Source: Teichococcus wenyumeiae (GTDB lineage: Bacteria > Pseudomonadota > Alphaproteobacteria > Acetobacterales > Acetobacteraceae). Taken from it: 64,000 nt of DNA. A program made the position numbers and the translations under genes. This document shows positions 18,720 through 26,610 of this stretch, piece after piece. The DNA lies in the NCBI RefSeq assembly GCF_003696345.1, contig NZ_RFLX01000005.1:174777-238776 (forward strand), read 5' to 3'. The first letter of the stretch is position 1. Every line of letters begins with the position of its first letter. The notes beneath the pieces were generated by a model. The model saw nothing but the letters and a program-made list of their open reading frames with translations. It was not told where the DNA came from and ran no database searches.

Positions 18720-18743
18720 GGCCAAGGGGCGGCGCCCCTGGCC
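18720..18743. terminator. Hairpin between pheA and dut
   Basis: GGCCAAGGGGC (18720-18730) pairs with GCCCCTGGCC (18734-18743) with one bulged A. It is the same sequence as the outer hairpin of the class A units but without the core palindrome, and sits between convergent genes only 37 bases apart. Confidence 0.6.
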
Positions 18744-18750
18744 TGCCCCC

Positions 18751-19200
18751 TCAGTGCCCGGTGCTGCCGAAGCCGCCCGCGCCGCGCGCCGTTTCCGGCA
18801 ACTCGTCCATCTCGGCCCAGGCTGCCCGCACCACCGGCGCCACCACGCCCTGGGCGATTCGCGTGCCGCGTTCCACGGTGAAGGGCTCGGCCCCGGTGTT
18901 CAGCACGATCACGCCGACCTCGCCGCGGTAATCCTCGTCGATGGTGCCGGGGCTGTTGGGCAGGGTGATGCCGTGCTTCAGCGCCAGGCCGGAGCGCGGG
19001 CGCACCTGCAACTCATAGCCCTCGGGCAGCGCGATCTGCAGGCCGGTGGGCACCAGGGCGCGGCCTCCCGGTGGGATCACCATGGGCTCGCGCACGGCGG
19101 CCAGCAGGTCGAAGCCGGCGGCGCCGGTGGTGGCATAGCTGGGCAGCGGCAGGCCTTCGGCATGCGGCAGGCGGCGGACGGCAATGGTCACGGTGCTCAT
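18751..19200 (-). CDS. dut: dUTP diphosphatase
   Basis: Hydrolyses dUTP to dUMP, keeping uracil out of DNA. The 149-residue trimeric-type enzyme has all five motifs: [53 protein letters not shown] and the C-terminal GAGGFGSTG arm that closes the site. The ATG at 19200 gives the standard length. It lies 10 bases downstream of the coaBC stop, and the coaBC-dut order is common in proteobacteria. Confidence 0.97.
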   Translation of the reverse strand: MSTVTIAVRRLPHAEGLPLPSYATTGAAGFDLLAAVREPMVIPPGGRALVPTGLQIALPEGYELQVRPRSGLALKHGITLPNSPGTIDEDYRGEVGVIVLNTGAEPFTVERGTRIAQGVVAPVVRAAWAEMDELPETARGAGGFGSTGH

Positions 19201-19210
19201 GCGGCGGCCT

Positions 19211-20419
19211 CTAGCGCGTCGCGGCCAGAGGCTCCAGCGCCTCCGCCACCCGGGCGGCGAGGCGGCGGGCCACTTCCTCCTTGGGCAGGCGCGGCCAGTC
19301 CTCGACTCCGGCGGCGGTGACCAGATGCACGGCATTCTCGGCGCCGCCCATCACGTCGCCGGAAACGTCATTGGCCACGATCCAGTCGCAGCCCTTGCGG
19401 GCGCGCTTGGCGATGGCGTTGGGCACCACATTCTCCGTCTCCGCCGCGAAGCCCACCACCAGGCCGGGGCGCATGGCATGGGTGGAAAGGGTGGCCAGGA
19501 TGTCGGGGTTCAGCGCCAGTTCCAGCGGCGGCGGGGCCTCGCCGGGGATCTTCTTCAGCTTCTGCCCGGCCTCGCGCGCTGTGCGCCAATCGGCCACGGC
19601 GGCGGCGCAGATGGCGGCATCGGCGGGCAAGGCGGCCTCGCAGGCGGCCAGCATCTCGCGCGCGCTTTCGATTCGCACCACCGTGACGCCCACCGGGTCC
19701 GGCTGCGTCACGGGGCCGGAGACCAGGGTGACGCGCGCGCCCAGCGCCGCCAGGGCGCCAGCGATGGCATGGCCCTGCTTGCCGCTGGAGCGGTTGGCGA
19801 TGTAGCGCACCGGGTCGATCGGCTCATGCGTCGGGCCGGAGGTCACCAGCACATGCCGCCCCGCCAGCGGGCGCGGGCCGGCCAGGATGGCCTCGATGGC
19901 GGCGAGGATTTCCTCGGGCTCGGCCAGGCGGCCGGGGCCGCTCTCGGCTTCGGCCATGGCGCCGTCATTGGGGCCGATGCTGCGGATGCCGCGCGCGGCC
20001 AGCAGCGCCATGTTCGCGCGGGTGGCGGGGTGGGCCCACATGGCCCAGTTCATCGCGGGGGCCACCAGCACCGGGCGATCGGTCGCCAGCAGCAGCGTGG
20101 TGGCCAAGTCATCGGCCAGGCCATGCGCCATGCGCGCCAGCATATTGGCCGAGGCGGGCGCCACCACCACCAGGTCCGGCATCCGCGCCAGGCGGATATG
20201 GCCGCGCTCGGCTTCCTCGGCCAGCGACCAGAGGTCCTGCTGCACCGCCTCCCCCGCGATGGCCTGCAGGGCATGGGGGGTGACGAAGCGGGCGCCGCCC
20301 TCGGTCAGCACGGGGGTGACCTGGGCGCCGGCCTTACGCAGCAGCCGCACCAGCGCCAGGGCCTTGAAGGCCGAGACGCTGCCGGAGACGATCAGGAGAA
20401 TGCGCTTGTCGGCGAGCAT
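19211..20419 (-). CDS. coaBC: Bifunctional phosphopantothenoylcysteine decarboxylase / phosphopantothenate-cysteine ligase
   Basis: Two steps of coenzyme A synthesis in one 402-residue flavoprotein. The N-terminal CoaC half has [16 protein letters not shown], the catalytic His in RGHIRLAR near residue 75 and the flavin loop APAMNWAMW. The CoaB half starts near residue 190 with [20 protein letters not shown] and includes KKIPGE with the conserved ligase Lys. The ATG at 20419 is chosen; an upstream GTG at 20428 would add three residues. dut follows directly. Confidence 0.96.
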   Translation of the reverse strand: MLADKRILLIVSGSVSAFKALALVRLLRKAGAQVTPVLTEGGARFVTPHALQAIAGEAVQQDLWSLAEEAERGHIRLARMPDLVVVAPASANMLARMAHGLADDLATTLLLATDRPVLVAPAMNWAMWAHPATRANMALLAARGIRSIGPNDGAMAEAESGPGRLAEPEEILAAIEAILAGPRPLAGRHVLVTSGPTHEPIDPVRYIANRSSGKQGHAIAGALAALGARVTLVSGPVTQPDPVGVTVVRIESAREMLAACEAALPADAAICAAAVADWRTAREAGQKLKKIPGEAPPPLELALNPDILATLSTHAMRPGLVVGFAAETENVVPNAIAKRARKGCDWIVANDVSGDVMGGAENAVHLVTAAGVEDWPRLPKEEVARRLAARVAEALEPLAATR

Positions 20420-20636
20420 GGCCGCCACGCTAGCCGCTGGCCGGGCAGGCCGGAAGAGTGGGCGTGGCGCCGCCGCGCGGGCCTGCGCCCTCGCGTAAAA
20501 TTGTCAGGCTTTGGCCATCGGCGGCGCAAATACCAACCATTGCCGTAGGAAATTGGCCAAGCTTGCCGCGATGCCTCATGAAGCAGGCAAGCGAATGGCG
20601 CAGAGCCATTCAAAGCACTCAAGGATAATAAGAAAA

Positions 20637-20942
20637 ATGTTCCGCAAGGTTATTCTGTCCGCCATCCTCGCCACCGGCACCGCGGGCGCCGCCGTGGCCC
20701 AGGAGCCGCTGACCATTCTCGGCACGGGCGAGAACTTCGCCGTCGAATACTCCAATGATGGCGGCAATATTCTGGGCGGCGGCGCCGTGCAGGTGATCGG
20801 CAATGGCGAAGGCGCCGTGTACCGCCACGCCCCCAATGCCCCGGCCCAGGGTGGCTACCTCCCCCGCGTGGTCGGCAATGGCGAGAGCGCCCGCATCGTC
20901 TATTCGCCGGCACCCGTGGCGGATTACGCCCCGCGCGGCTGA
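20637..20942 (+). CDS. Small secreted protein with three GNGE-type repeats
   Basis: A 101-residue protein with a clear signal peptide (FRKVILSAILATGTAGAAVA, cut near AQ-EP). The mature part, about 78 residues, contains three similar units: ILGTGENFAVEYS, VIGNGEGAVYRH and VVGNGESARIVYS. Each is a beta-like strand with G-[TN]-G-E followed by small residues and an aromatic. I do not recognise the family. AAGGAT precedes the ATG. The gene is isolated, between coaBC (divergent) and a glycosyltransferase (convergent), and could be a periplasmic or surface peptide. Confidence 0.75.
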   Translation: MFRKVILSAILATGTAGAAVAQEPLTILGTGENFAVEYSNDGGNILGGGAVQVIGNGEGAVYRHAPNAPAQGGYLPRVVGNGESARIVYSPAPVADYAPRG

Positions 20943-20985
20943 GGCCACCCTTCCCCCCGCGCCATCCAGATCCCCCTCCGGATGC

Positions 20986-21009
20986 AGGCCGGCCGCCCCA
21001 GGCCGGCCT
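20986..21009. terminator. Hairpin between the secreted protein and the glycosyltransferase
   Basis: Perfect 9-bp arms AGGCCGGCC (20986-20994) and GGCCGGCCT (21001-21009), six-base loop, followed by TGCGCGTTTT. Placed between convergent genes, it probably serves the forward gene. Confidence 0.6.
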
Positions 21010-21018
21010 TGCGCGTTT

Positions 21019-22131
21019 TCAGAGGCCCATCAGGTCCAGGGTGCGGGCCACCACCTTGGCCTCGTCGAAATGCGCCAGGGCATAGCGGCGCCCGGCCTCG
21101 CCCATACGGACGCGCAATGCAGGGTCGGCGGCCAGCGCCGCGATGGCCTGGGCCAGCGGCTCCACCGTGCGGGGCGGCACCAGCAGGCCGGTCTCACCCG
21201 GCAGCACCTGCTCACGCGGGCCGCGGATATCGGTAGCCACCACCGGCAGGCCGCTCAGCATGGCCTCAATGACGGACATCGGCAGGCCCTCGAAATGGCT
21301 GGGCAGGCAGAAGATATCCGCCGCCGCCAGCACATCCGGGATGTCGTCCCGGTAGCCCAGCCGCACCAGCCGCCGCCCCAGCACGCGCTCGGCCCGGGCG
21401 AAATCCTCCGCCATGTCGGGGCCATGGTCCGAGTCGAGCCGGTTGCCCACCACCCAGAGCGTGGCATTCGGCACCTGCTCCATGGCCCGCAGCAGCTCCA
21501 CATGCCCCTTGTGGCGCACGATGCGGGAGACGATCACCACCACGCAGTCTTCCGGCGCCGCGCCCAGTTCCGCCCGCAGCGCCGCCCGCGCCGCCGGGTC
21601 GGGCGCCGCGAAGCGCGCCGGGTCCCGCCCATTGCCGATGCCCACCGCATGCCGCGCAATGCCGAGGCGCCGGGCATCCGCCGCTTCCTCCTGGCTCACG
21701 GTCATGAAGACATCGGTGGCGCGGCCGCCGATCCATTCCAGCCCCAGCGCCAGTCCCTTCCGCCAGGCCGGCCCGGGCTGGTTGAACAGGAAGCCATGGC
21801 CGGTATAGGCGATACGCGGCACCCCCGCCGCCTTGGCCGCCGCCCGCGCCAGCAGGCCGGAGATGGGCATGTGCCCATGCACCAGGTCGAACTTCTCCGC
21901 CCGGAAGATATCCAGCAGCGCCTTGAAGGCGCGCGCCTGCGCCAGCGGGTTCAGGCTGCGCGCCATGGGCACCGGGATCATGCGGAAGCCCTCGGCGCGC
22001 GGGACCTCCAGCATCGGGCCATCGGCGCAAAGGCCCACCACCTCATGCCCGCGCGCGCGCGCGCCGCGCATCAGCGGCAGCACGAAATGGCGCATGGAGA
22101 AATCGACGTTGCAGACTTCGGCAATCTTCAT
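21019..22131 (-). CDS. Glycosyltransferase family 4 protein
   Basis: A 370-residue GT-B glycosyltransferase. The N-terminal domain (about 1-170) has the family 4 acceptor-side pattern with DLVHGHMPISGLLAR and GHGFLFNQ. The C-terminal domain carries IVSRIVRHKGHVELLRAM and the donor-binding E-x7-E region HFEGLPMSVIEAMLSGLPVV. It probably adds a sugar in surface polysaccharide or lipid-linked glycan synthesis. The upstream neighbour is a heparinase-like gene on the same strand, but a class B repeat pair separates them, so a shared transcript is doubtful. Confidence 0.92.
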   Translation of the reverse strand: MKIAEVCNVDFSMRHFVLPLMRGARARGHEVVGLCADGPMLEVPRAEGFRMIPVPMARSLNPLAQARAFKALLDIFRAEKFDLVHGHMPISGLLARAAAKAAGVPRIAYTGHGFLFNQPGPAWRKGLALGLEWIGGRATDVFMTVSQEEAADARRLGIARHAVGIGNGRDPARFAAPDPAARAALRAELGAAPEDCVVVIVSRIVRHKGHVELLRAMEQVPNATLWVVGNRLDSDHGPDMAEDFARAERVLGRRLVRLGYRDDIPDVLAAADIFCLPSHFEGLPMSVIEAMLSGLPVVATDIRGPREQVLPGETGLLVPPRTVEPLAQAIAALAADPALRVRMGEAGRRYALAHFDEAKVVARTLDLMGL

Positions 22132-22141
22132 GAGCCGTGGC

Positions 22142-22198
22142 GCCAGGGGAGAATGAATTCTCCCCCGGACCCCCTCTTCTTTTCTTTTTTCGAGTTTG
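22142..22198 (+). repeat. Class B palindromic repeat unit B1
   Basis: Hairpin with 9-bp arms GGGGAGAAT and ATTCTCCCC (22146-22165), then GGACCCC and a pyrimidine tract CTCTTCTTTTCTTTTTT, then CGAGTTTGG. It faces B2. This is the only class B pair between two genes of the same strand. Confidence 0.75.
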
Positions 22199-22273
22199 GC
22201 GGCGCGTCAGGGAATCGGCCGCCGGAGCATGCAAAGGGCCAAGCGGGTGCCGCCGCAGGCGCACCCGTGAACC

Positions 22274-22316
22274 CGAAGAAGAAGGAGGGGGCCTGGGGGA
22301 GTTCGCTCCCCCAGCC
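22274..22316 (-). repeat. Class B palindromic repeat unit B2
   Basis: Perfect 9-bp arms CTGGGGGAG (22293-22301) and CTCCCCCAG (22306-22314) around TTCG, preceded by the purine tract GAAGAAGAAGGAGGGGGC. On the minus strand it reads hairpin then pyrimidine tract and lies 36 bases after the heparinase-like stop. The 75 bases between B1 and B2 hold a degenerate element-C-like segment. Confidence 0.75.
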
Positions 22317-22351
22317 TTCTCCGCCCGGCCAACCCAGGTGCAAGGCCCGCC

Positions 22352-23998
22352 TCAGCCCTCTCCGGCCGGCTGCGGCAGGTTCACCCGGCTCAGCGCCCAT
22401 TGGACGGAGGCGATGCCGGCCTCAGCCGTCAGCACCACCTGGCTGCTGCGGCGTGGCTCGCCCGCCATGAAGACGCTTTCCTCTAGCCCGGCCTTGGCCC
22501 GGCTGGCGCGCAGGCGCCAGGAAGCGCCGGAAGGCAGGCGCAGCAGCACCGCGTTCTCGTCTTCCTGCAGGCTGGCGACGATGCCGGGATGCAGGTGGAA
22601 GCGGATGGCGAAGGCAGGTGTATCCTCGCCCTCCACCGCATCCTCGCCGCGCAGGTCGTCGCCCGATTCGGAGAGGTAGAGACGGCGGCGGTGGATGACG
22701 CCGAAGCCCTTCTTGTAGCCGTCGTGGCTGGCATCCAGCCACTGTGCCCCATTGGCTTCCTGGCGCTCGGCCTCCACCGACTCGACCCGGCGGCCGAGGC
22801 CGTCGTCCTTCAGCTCGCTGCTGTTGGTGTCCGACAGCGTCAGGGTGGAATGCGCGGCGGTGGAGCGCAGCGCGTCCCGCCAGGCGGCCTCGGCCGCGGG
22901 CGCCGCGCCGCAATTGACGATGACGCGGTCCCGGCCCACCGAGAGTTCGAAGGAGAGCGTGCCGGCGCCGTGCAGCCGGTCGGCATGGCGCGGCAGGCCG
23001 GCGGGGCCGCTGGAGGGGCCGCGCTGCGCTTCCGGCGGCGCGCCGCAATCCACGATCACCAGGGTGCGGCCTGCCTGCAGGCGCTGGAAGCCGGCCTCGC
23101 CCAGGATCAGCGGCGCGCGGCCACGGGCCTGCCCCTGGGTCAGCACCAGGTCCACCAGGGCCGCGCCTTCGTCCCGCGTGCCGTTGAAGAGCGCCAGCCC
23201 GCCATCGCCATGGCGGAACAGCCGCAGCGCGGGCGCGGCGCGGTCCAGCGCCAGGCCCAGATGCGGCGGCGCCTCCAGCCCGGCGCCATGGATGAGGTTG
23301 CGGATCTCGATCAGGTCCTGCACCGCCAGCAGGAGCTGGGCGGGGCTGCGCTCGACATGCGCGCCGTCGGGCAGGATCTGGCGGTCGATCTCGGCCGGCA
23401 GCAGGCGCAGGCAGCGGGAGATCCAGGCTTCCTCGGCCAGGGCCACGGCGGCGGCGAGGCCGCCCTTCAGCGCCGCGAGCGCGCCGCGATGGCCGCATTC
23501 ATCCGGCAGGCCCGCCACCAGCACGCGGGCATCCTGCGCCAGCCGCACCATGATGGCGCGGCGGAAGCCGTCCTCGGCGGTGGCGGCCAGGAAGTCCCAG
23601 TGCCCCAGCCAGGCGGAGATGCGGGTGCCCACCACCTCCGGCACCACGGCCATGGCTTCCTGCGCGCCATTGGCCAGCCAGTCGGCGGCCAGGTCGCGCG
23701 CGCGCAGCCGGGCGCCGTCGGTGCCGAGCGCCCGCAGGTCCCGCAGCCAGGTGAAGCCATGCACGGCGGCGCGCCAGGCCGGCGGCCCTCCGGCCGGGGA
23801 CCAGCCCTGGCCGCCTTCCTGGATCAGCATCAGCGGCCGGGTGCTGCCCTGCACCTCGCATTCGCCGCGCAGCAGGCGCTGGCCGCGCGCGGCATCGCCG
23901 GGCCAGAGGTCGCGGAAGGCGCGCGCCGGCGCCTCCGGCACCTTGACCGGCTTGAGCCCCGCGACAACCTTGCGCGCCCCGCGCAGCCAATCCGACAT
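22352..23998 (-). CDS. Heparinase II/III family protein
   Basis: A 548-residue protein. An all-alpha first half (about 80-270, with LRDLRALGTDGARLRARDLA and HWDFLAATAEDGFRRAIM) and a beta-rich second half with SFELSVGRDRVIVNCG, AAHSTLTLSDTNSSEL and GVIHRRRLYLSESGDDLRGE are the layout of the heparinase II/III-like family. Many alphaproteobacterial members have no proven polysaccharide substrate. The ATG overlaps the rpe stop by one base (TGATG), so it is translated with rpe, an arrangement whose logic is unclear. Confidence 0.88.
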   Translation of the reverse strand: MSDWLRGARKVVAGLKPVKVPEAPARAFRDLWPGDAARGQRLLRGECEVQGSTRPLMLIQEGGQGWSPAGGPPAWRAAVHGFTWLRDLRALGTDGARLRARDLAADWLANGAQEAMAVVPEVVGTRISAWLGHWDFLAATAEDGFRRAIMVRLAQDARVLVAGLPDECGHRGALAALKGGLAAAVALAEEAWISRCLRLLPAEIDRQILPDGAHVERSPAQLLLAVQDLIEIRNLIHGAGLEAPPHLGLALDRAAPALRLFRHGDGGLALFNGTRDEGAALVDLVLTQGQARGRAPLILGEAGFQRLQAGRTLVIVDCGAPPEAQRGPSSGPAGLPRHADRLHGAGTLSFELSVGRDRVIVNCGAAPAAEAAWRDALRSTAAHSTLTLSDTNSSELKDDGLGRRVESVEAERQEANGAQWLDASHDGYKKGFGVIHRRRLYLSESGDDLRGEDAVEGEDTPAFAIRFHLHPGIVASLQEDENAVLLRLPSGASWRLRASRAKAGLEESVFMAGEPRRSSQVVLTAEAGIASVQWALSRVNLPQPAGEG

Positions 23999-24669
23999 CA
24001 GGCAACCATTCCGCTGGGTTGGCGCAGCGCCGCGATGGCGGCGGCGTAATCCGGCTTGCCGAAGACCGCCGTGCCGGCGACCAGCGTATCCGCCCCGGCC
24101 TCGACGCAAAGCGGCGCCGTCGCGGCGGTCACGCCACCGTCGATCTGCAGGTGGATGTCGCGGCCGCTGGCATCGATCATGCGGCGGATCTCGGCGATCT
24201 TGGGCAACTGGGAGTGCAGGAAGGACTGGCCGCCGAAGCCGGGGTTCACCGTCATCACCAGCACCAGGTCCAGCAGGTCCATCACCGGGGCCAGGACACT
24301 GGCCGGCGTGCCCGGGTTCAGCACCACGCCCGCCTTCTTGCCCAGTGCCCGGATGGTCTGGAGCGAGCGGTGCAGGTGCGGCCCGGCCTCGGGATGCAGG
24401 GAGATCAGGTCCGCCCCCGCTTCCGCGAAGGCCGCGAGATAGGGGTCGGCCGGCGCGATCATCAGGTGCACGTCGAAGGGGAGGCTGCAATGCTTGCGCA
24501 GCGCCTTCACCACGGCGGGGCCGAAGGAGATATTGGGCACGAAATGCCCGTCCATGATGTCGAGGTGCAGCCAGTCCGCGCCGGCGGCCTCGATGGCCGC
24601 CACTTCCTCGCCCAGGCGGGCGAAATCGGCGGCGAGCAGGGATGGGGCAATGATCAGGGGGCGTGTCAC
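23998..24669 (-). CDS. rpe: Ribulose-phosphate 3-epimerase
   Basis: Interconverts ribulose 5-phosphate and xylulose 5-phosphate in the pentose phosphate or Calvin pathways. The 223-residue TIM barrel has [36 protein letters not shown] with the metal His/Asp, [16 protein letters not shown] and QIDGGVT, all intact. A GTG at 24669 with GGGAGG twelve bases upstream gives the normal family length; an ATG at 24735 would add an atypical leader. It is coupled to the heparinase-like gene. Confidence 0.96.
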   Translation of the reverse strand: MTRPLIIAPSLLAADFARLGEEVAAIEAAGADWLHLDIMDGHFVPNISFGPAVVKALRKHCSLPFDVHLMIAPADPYLAAFAEAGADLISLHPEAGPHLHRSLQTIRALGKKAGVVLNPGTPASVLAPVMDLLDLVLVMTVNPGFGGQSFLHSQLPKIAEIRRMIDASGRDIHLQIDGGVTAATAPLCVEAGADTLVAGTAVFGKPDYAAAIAALRQPSGMVA

Positions 24670-24833
24670 GCCAGTGTTTATGCCTCCCACAACAGAGCCG
24701 AACAAGCAGGCCCCCCCGGCTTTCCGCCACCGCATGACGATGGCTTGACCAGCGGGGCCGCCGACACGACTTTCTACCCGACTCAAAGCGGGGGGTGGCT
24801 CCCCGCCATCCGCCTGCGAAAGGACGACAACAC

Positions 24834-25166
24834 ATGAGCGAACTGACCAAGCCTGTCAGCGACGACAGCTTCAAGACCGACGTGCTGCAGGCCTCCGGCC
24901 CCGTGCTGGTGGATTTCTGGGCCGAGTGGTGCGGCCCCTGCCGCATGGTGGCGCCGATCCTGGACGAGATCGCCAAGGACTACGAAGGCCAGCTGACGGT
25001 GGCCAAGGTGAATATCGACGAGAACCCCGTGACGCCGAACGACTACGCGGTGCGCGGCATCCCCACCATGATCCTGTTCAAGGACGGCAAGCCGGTGGAG
25101 ACCAAGGTCGGCGCCCTGCCGAAGAGCCAGTTGAAGGACTGGATCGCCGGCGCGCTGGCGAAGTAA
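24834..25166 (+). CDS. trxA: Thioredoxin
   Basis: A 110-residue classical thioredoxin that reduces protein disulfides in the cytosol. The active site is WCGPC with cysteines at about residues 33 and 36 in [16 protein letters not shown]; the cis-Pro loop is [20 protein letters not shown] lies before the ATG at 24834. The next gene, a sugar dehydrogenase-like protein, begins 8 bases after its stop, suggesting one transcript. Confidence 0.98.
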   Translation: MSELTKPVSDDSFKTDVLQASGPVLVDFWAEWCGPCRMVAPILDEIAKDYEGQLTVAKVNIDENPVTPNDYAVRGIPTMILFKDGKPVETKVGALPKSQLKDWIAGALAK

Positions 25167-25174
25167 CCCGGCCC

Positions 25175-26368
25175 ATGCCCCGCACCGGTTTCCGCGCCCA
25201 GCCCCTGGCCGCGCTGGCCGGCGCGGGGCTGGCTGTTCTGGCCCTGCTGGCCACCCCCGCCCAGGCACAGCGCGTGACCGGCACCGGGGAAGTGGTGCGC
25301 GGCGCCAGCCTGCCCTTCCGCGTCACCACCTTCGCGGCCGGGCTCGAGCGCCCCTGGGGCGCCGCCTTCCTGCCCGATGGCCGCCTGCTGGTGACCGAGC
25401 GCCCCGGCCGCCTGCGGCTGGTGGACAAGGATGGCACCGTTTCCCCGCCGCTGGGCGGCGTGCCGGAAGTGGTGGCCGCCGGCCAGGGCGGGCTGCTGGA
25501 TGTGCAACTGGCCCCGGATTTCGCCAGCACGCGGGAAGTTTACTTCTGCCATTCCGTCCTGCTGCAGGGCCAGGGCGGCAGCGGCGCCGCCACGCGGCTG
25601 GTGCGCGCCCGCCTTTCCGCCGATGCCACGCATCTGGACGCTGCCCAGCCCATCCTGGACGCGACGCCGCCGCAATCCTCCGGCCGCAACCACTTCGGCT
25701 GCCGCATCGCCTTCGATGCCGAGGGCAAGCTGTATCTCTCCACCGGCGACCGCTTCATCGACAAGATGCGGGCGCAGCGGCTGGACGACCTGGCCGGCAA
25801 GGTGCTGCGGCTGGAGCGCGATGGCCGCCCCGCCGCCGGCAACCCCTTCATCGGCCGGGCCGACGCGCGGCCAGAGATCTTCACCTATGGCCACCGCAAT
25901 CCGCAGGGGCTGGCCTTCAACCCCCGCACCGGCCACCTCTGGGAAGCCGAGTTCGGCGCGCGTGGCGGCGACGAGGTGAACCTGCTGAAGCCCGGCGCCA
26001 ATTACGGCTGGCCGCTGGTGACCTATGGCGTCGACTACAACGGCAGCAGGATCGGCGAAGGCACCTCCCGCCCCGATGTGGAGGAACCGCTGCGGCACTG
26101 GGAGCCGTCGGTCAGCCCCTCCGGCATTGGCTTCTATGACGGCGCGGGCTTTCCGGCCTGGCGCGGCAGCCTTTTCATGGCCAGCCTGAGCACCCCCGGC
26201 CTGCTGCGCCTTTCCACCGAGGGCGACCGCATCACCGGGGAGGAACGCCTGCTTTGGGGCGAGCTGCGCTTCCGCCATGTGCTGCAAGGGCCGGACGGGC
26301 TGGTCTACATCCTGACGGACGAGGGCCGCGGGCGCATCCTGCGGCTGGAGCCGGTGGCGGCACGCTGA
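25175..26368 (+). CDS. PQQ-dependent sugar dehydrogenase family protein (secreted)
   Basis: A 397-residue exported beta-propeller of the soluble aldose sugar dehydrogenase (YliI/Asd) type. The signal peptide spans about residues 1-32 (hydrophobic GLAVLALLATPAQAQ). The propeller begins PWGAAFLPDGRLLVTERPGR and includes GCRIAFDAEGKLYLSTGDR, YGHRNPQGLAFNPRTGHLWE and GGDEVNLLKPGANYGWP, which are characteristic of the family. It would oxidise sugars in the periplasm with PQQ. The cofactor is assumed from the family. It is probably co-transcribed with trxA. Confidence 0.92.
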   Translation: MPRTGFRAQPLAALAGAGLAVLALLATPAQAQRVTGTGEVVRGASLPFRVTTFAAGLERPWGAAFLPDGRLLVTERPGRLRLVDKDGTVSPPLGGVPEVVAAGQGGLLDVQLAPDFASTREVYFCHSVLLQGQGGSGAATRLVRARLSADATHLDAAQPILDATPPQSSGRNHFGCRIAFDAEGKLYLSTGDRFIDKMRAQRLDDLAGKVLRLERDGRPAAGNPFIGRADARPEIFTYGHRNPQGLAFNPRTGHLWEAEFGARGGDEVNLLKPGANYGWPLVTYGVDYNGSRIGEGTSRPDVEEPLRHWEPSVSPSGIGFYDGAGFPAWRGSLFMASLSTPGLLRLSTEGDRITGEERLLWGELRFRHVLQGPDGLVYILTDEGRGRILRLEPVAAR

Positions 26369-26379
26369 AGGGAAAAGGC

Positions 26380-26448
26380 CAAAGGGGCTCCGCCCCTCTG
26401 GACACCCCGCTGGGGTGACAGTGTCACCCCAGGCCCCGCCATCCGTTT
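26380..26448 (+). repeat. Class A palindromic repeat unit A5 (GTGACA core)
   Basis: It begins 12 bases after the sugar dehydrogenase stop. Outer hairpin AGGGGC/GCCCCT (26383-26397), then GGACACCCCG, core arms CTGGGGTGACA (26410-26420) and TGTCACCCCAG (26422-26432), then GCCCCGCCATCCGTTTTT. Confidence 0.85.
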
Positions 26449-26529
26449 TTGCCACCCTTGGCCGGATGGCACTTCGAACATTCCGAAGGCGTCGCGCCAA
26501 CAGCGCAGCGCCCTTCAGGCTTTGATCAC

Positions 26530-26606
26530 AAAAAACCCGCAGCGGGGTCCGGGGTGGACTTTCCACCCCGGCGGGGGTCCAGGGGGCGGCGCCCCTTGGC
26601 CCCGGC
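26530..26606 (-). repeat. Class A palindromic repeat unit A6 (GTGGA core)
   Basis: Core arms CCGGGGTGGA (26549-26558) and TCCACCCCGG (26562-26571). The outer hairpin GGGGC/GCCCC (26583-26595) lies beside the glnD stop. On the minus strand the tail reads CCCCGCTGCGGGTTTTTT. It faces A5 across about 80 bases without element C. Confidence 0.85.
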
Positions 26607-26610
26607 TCCC

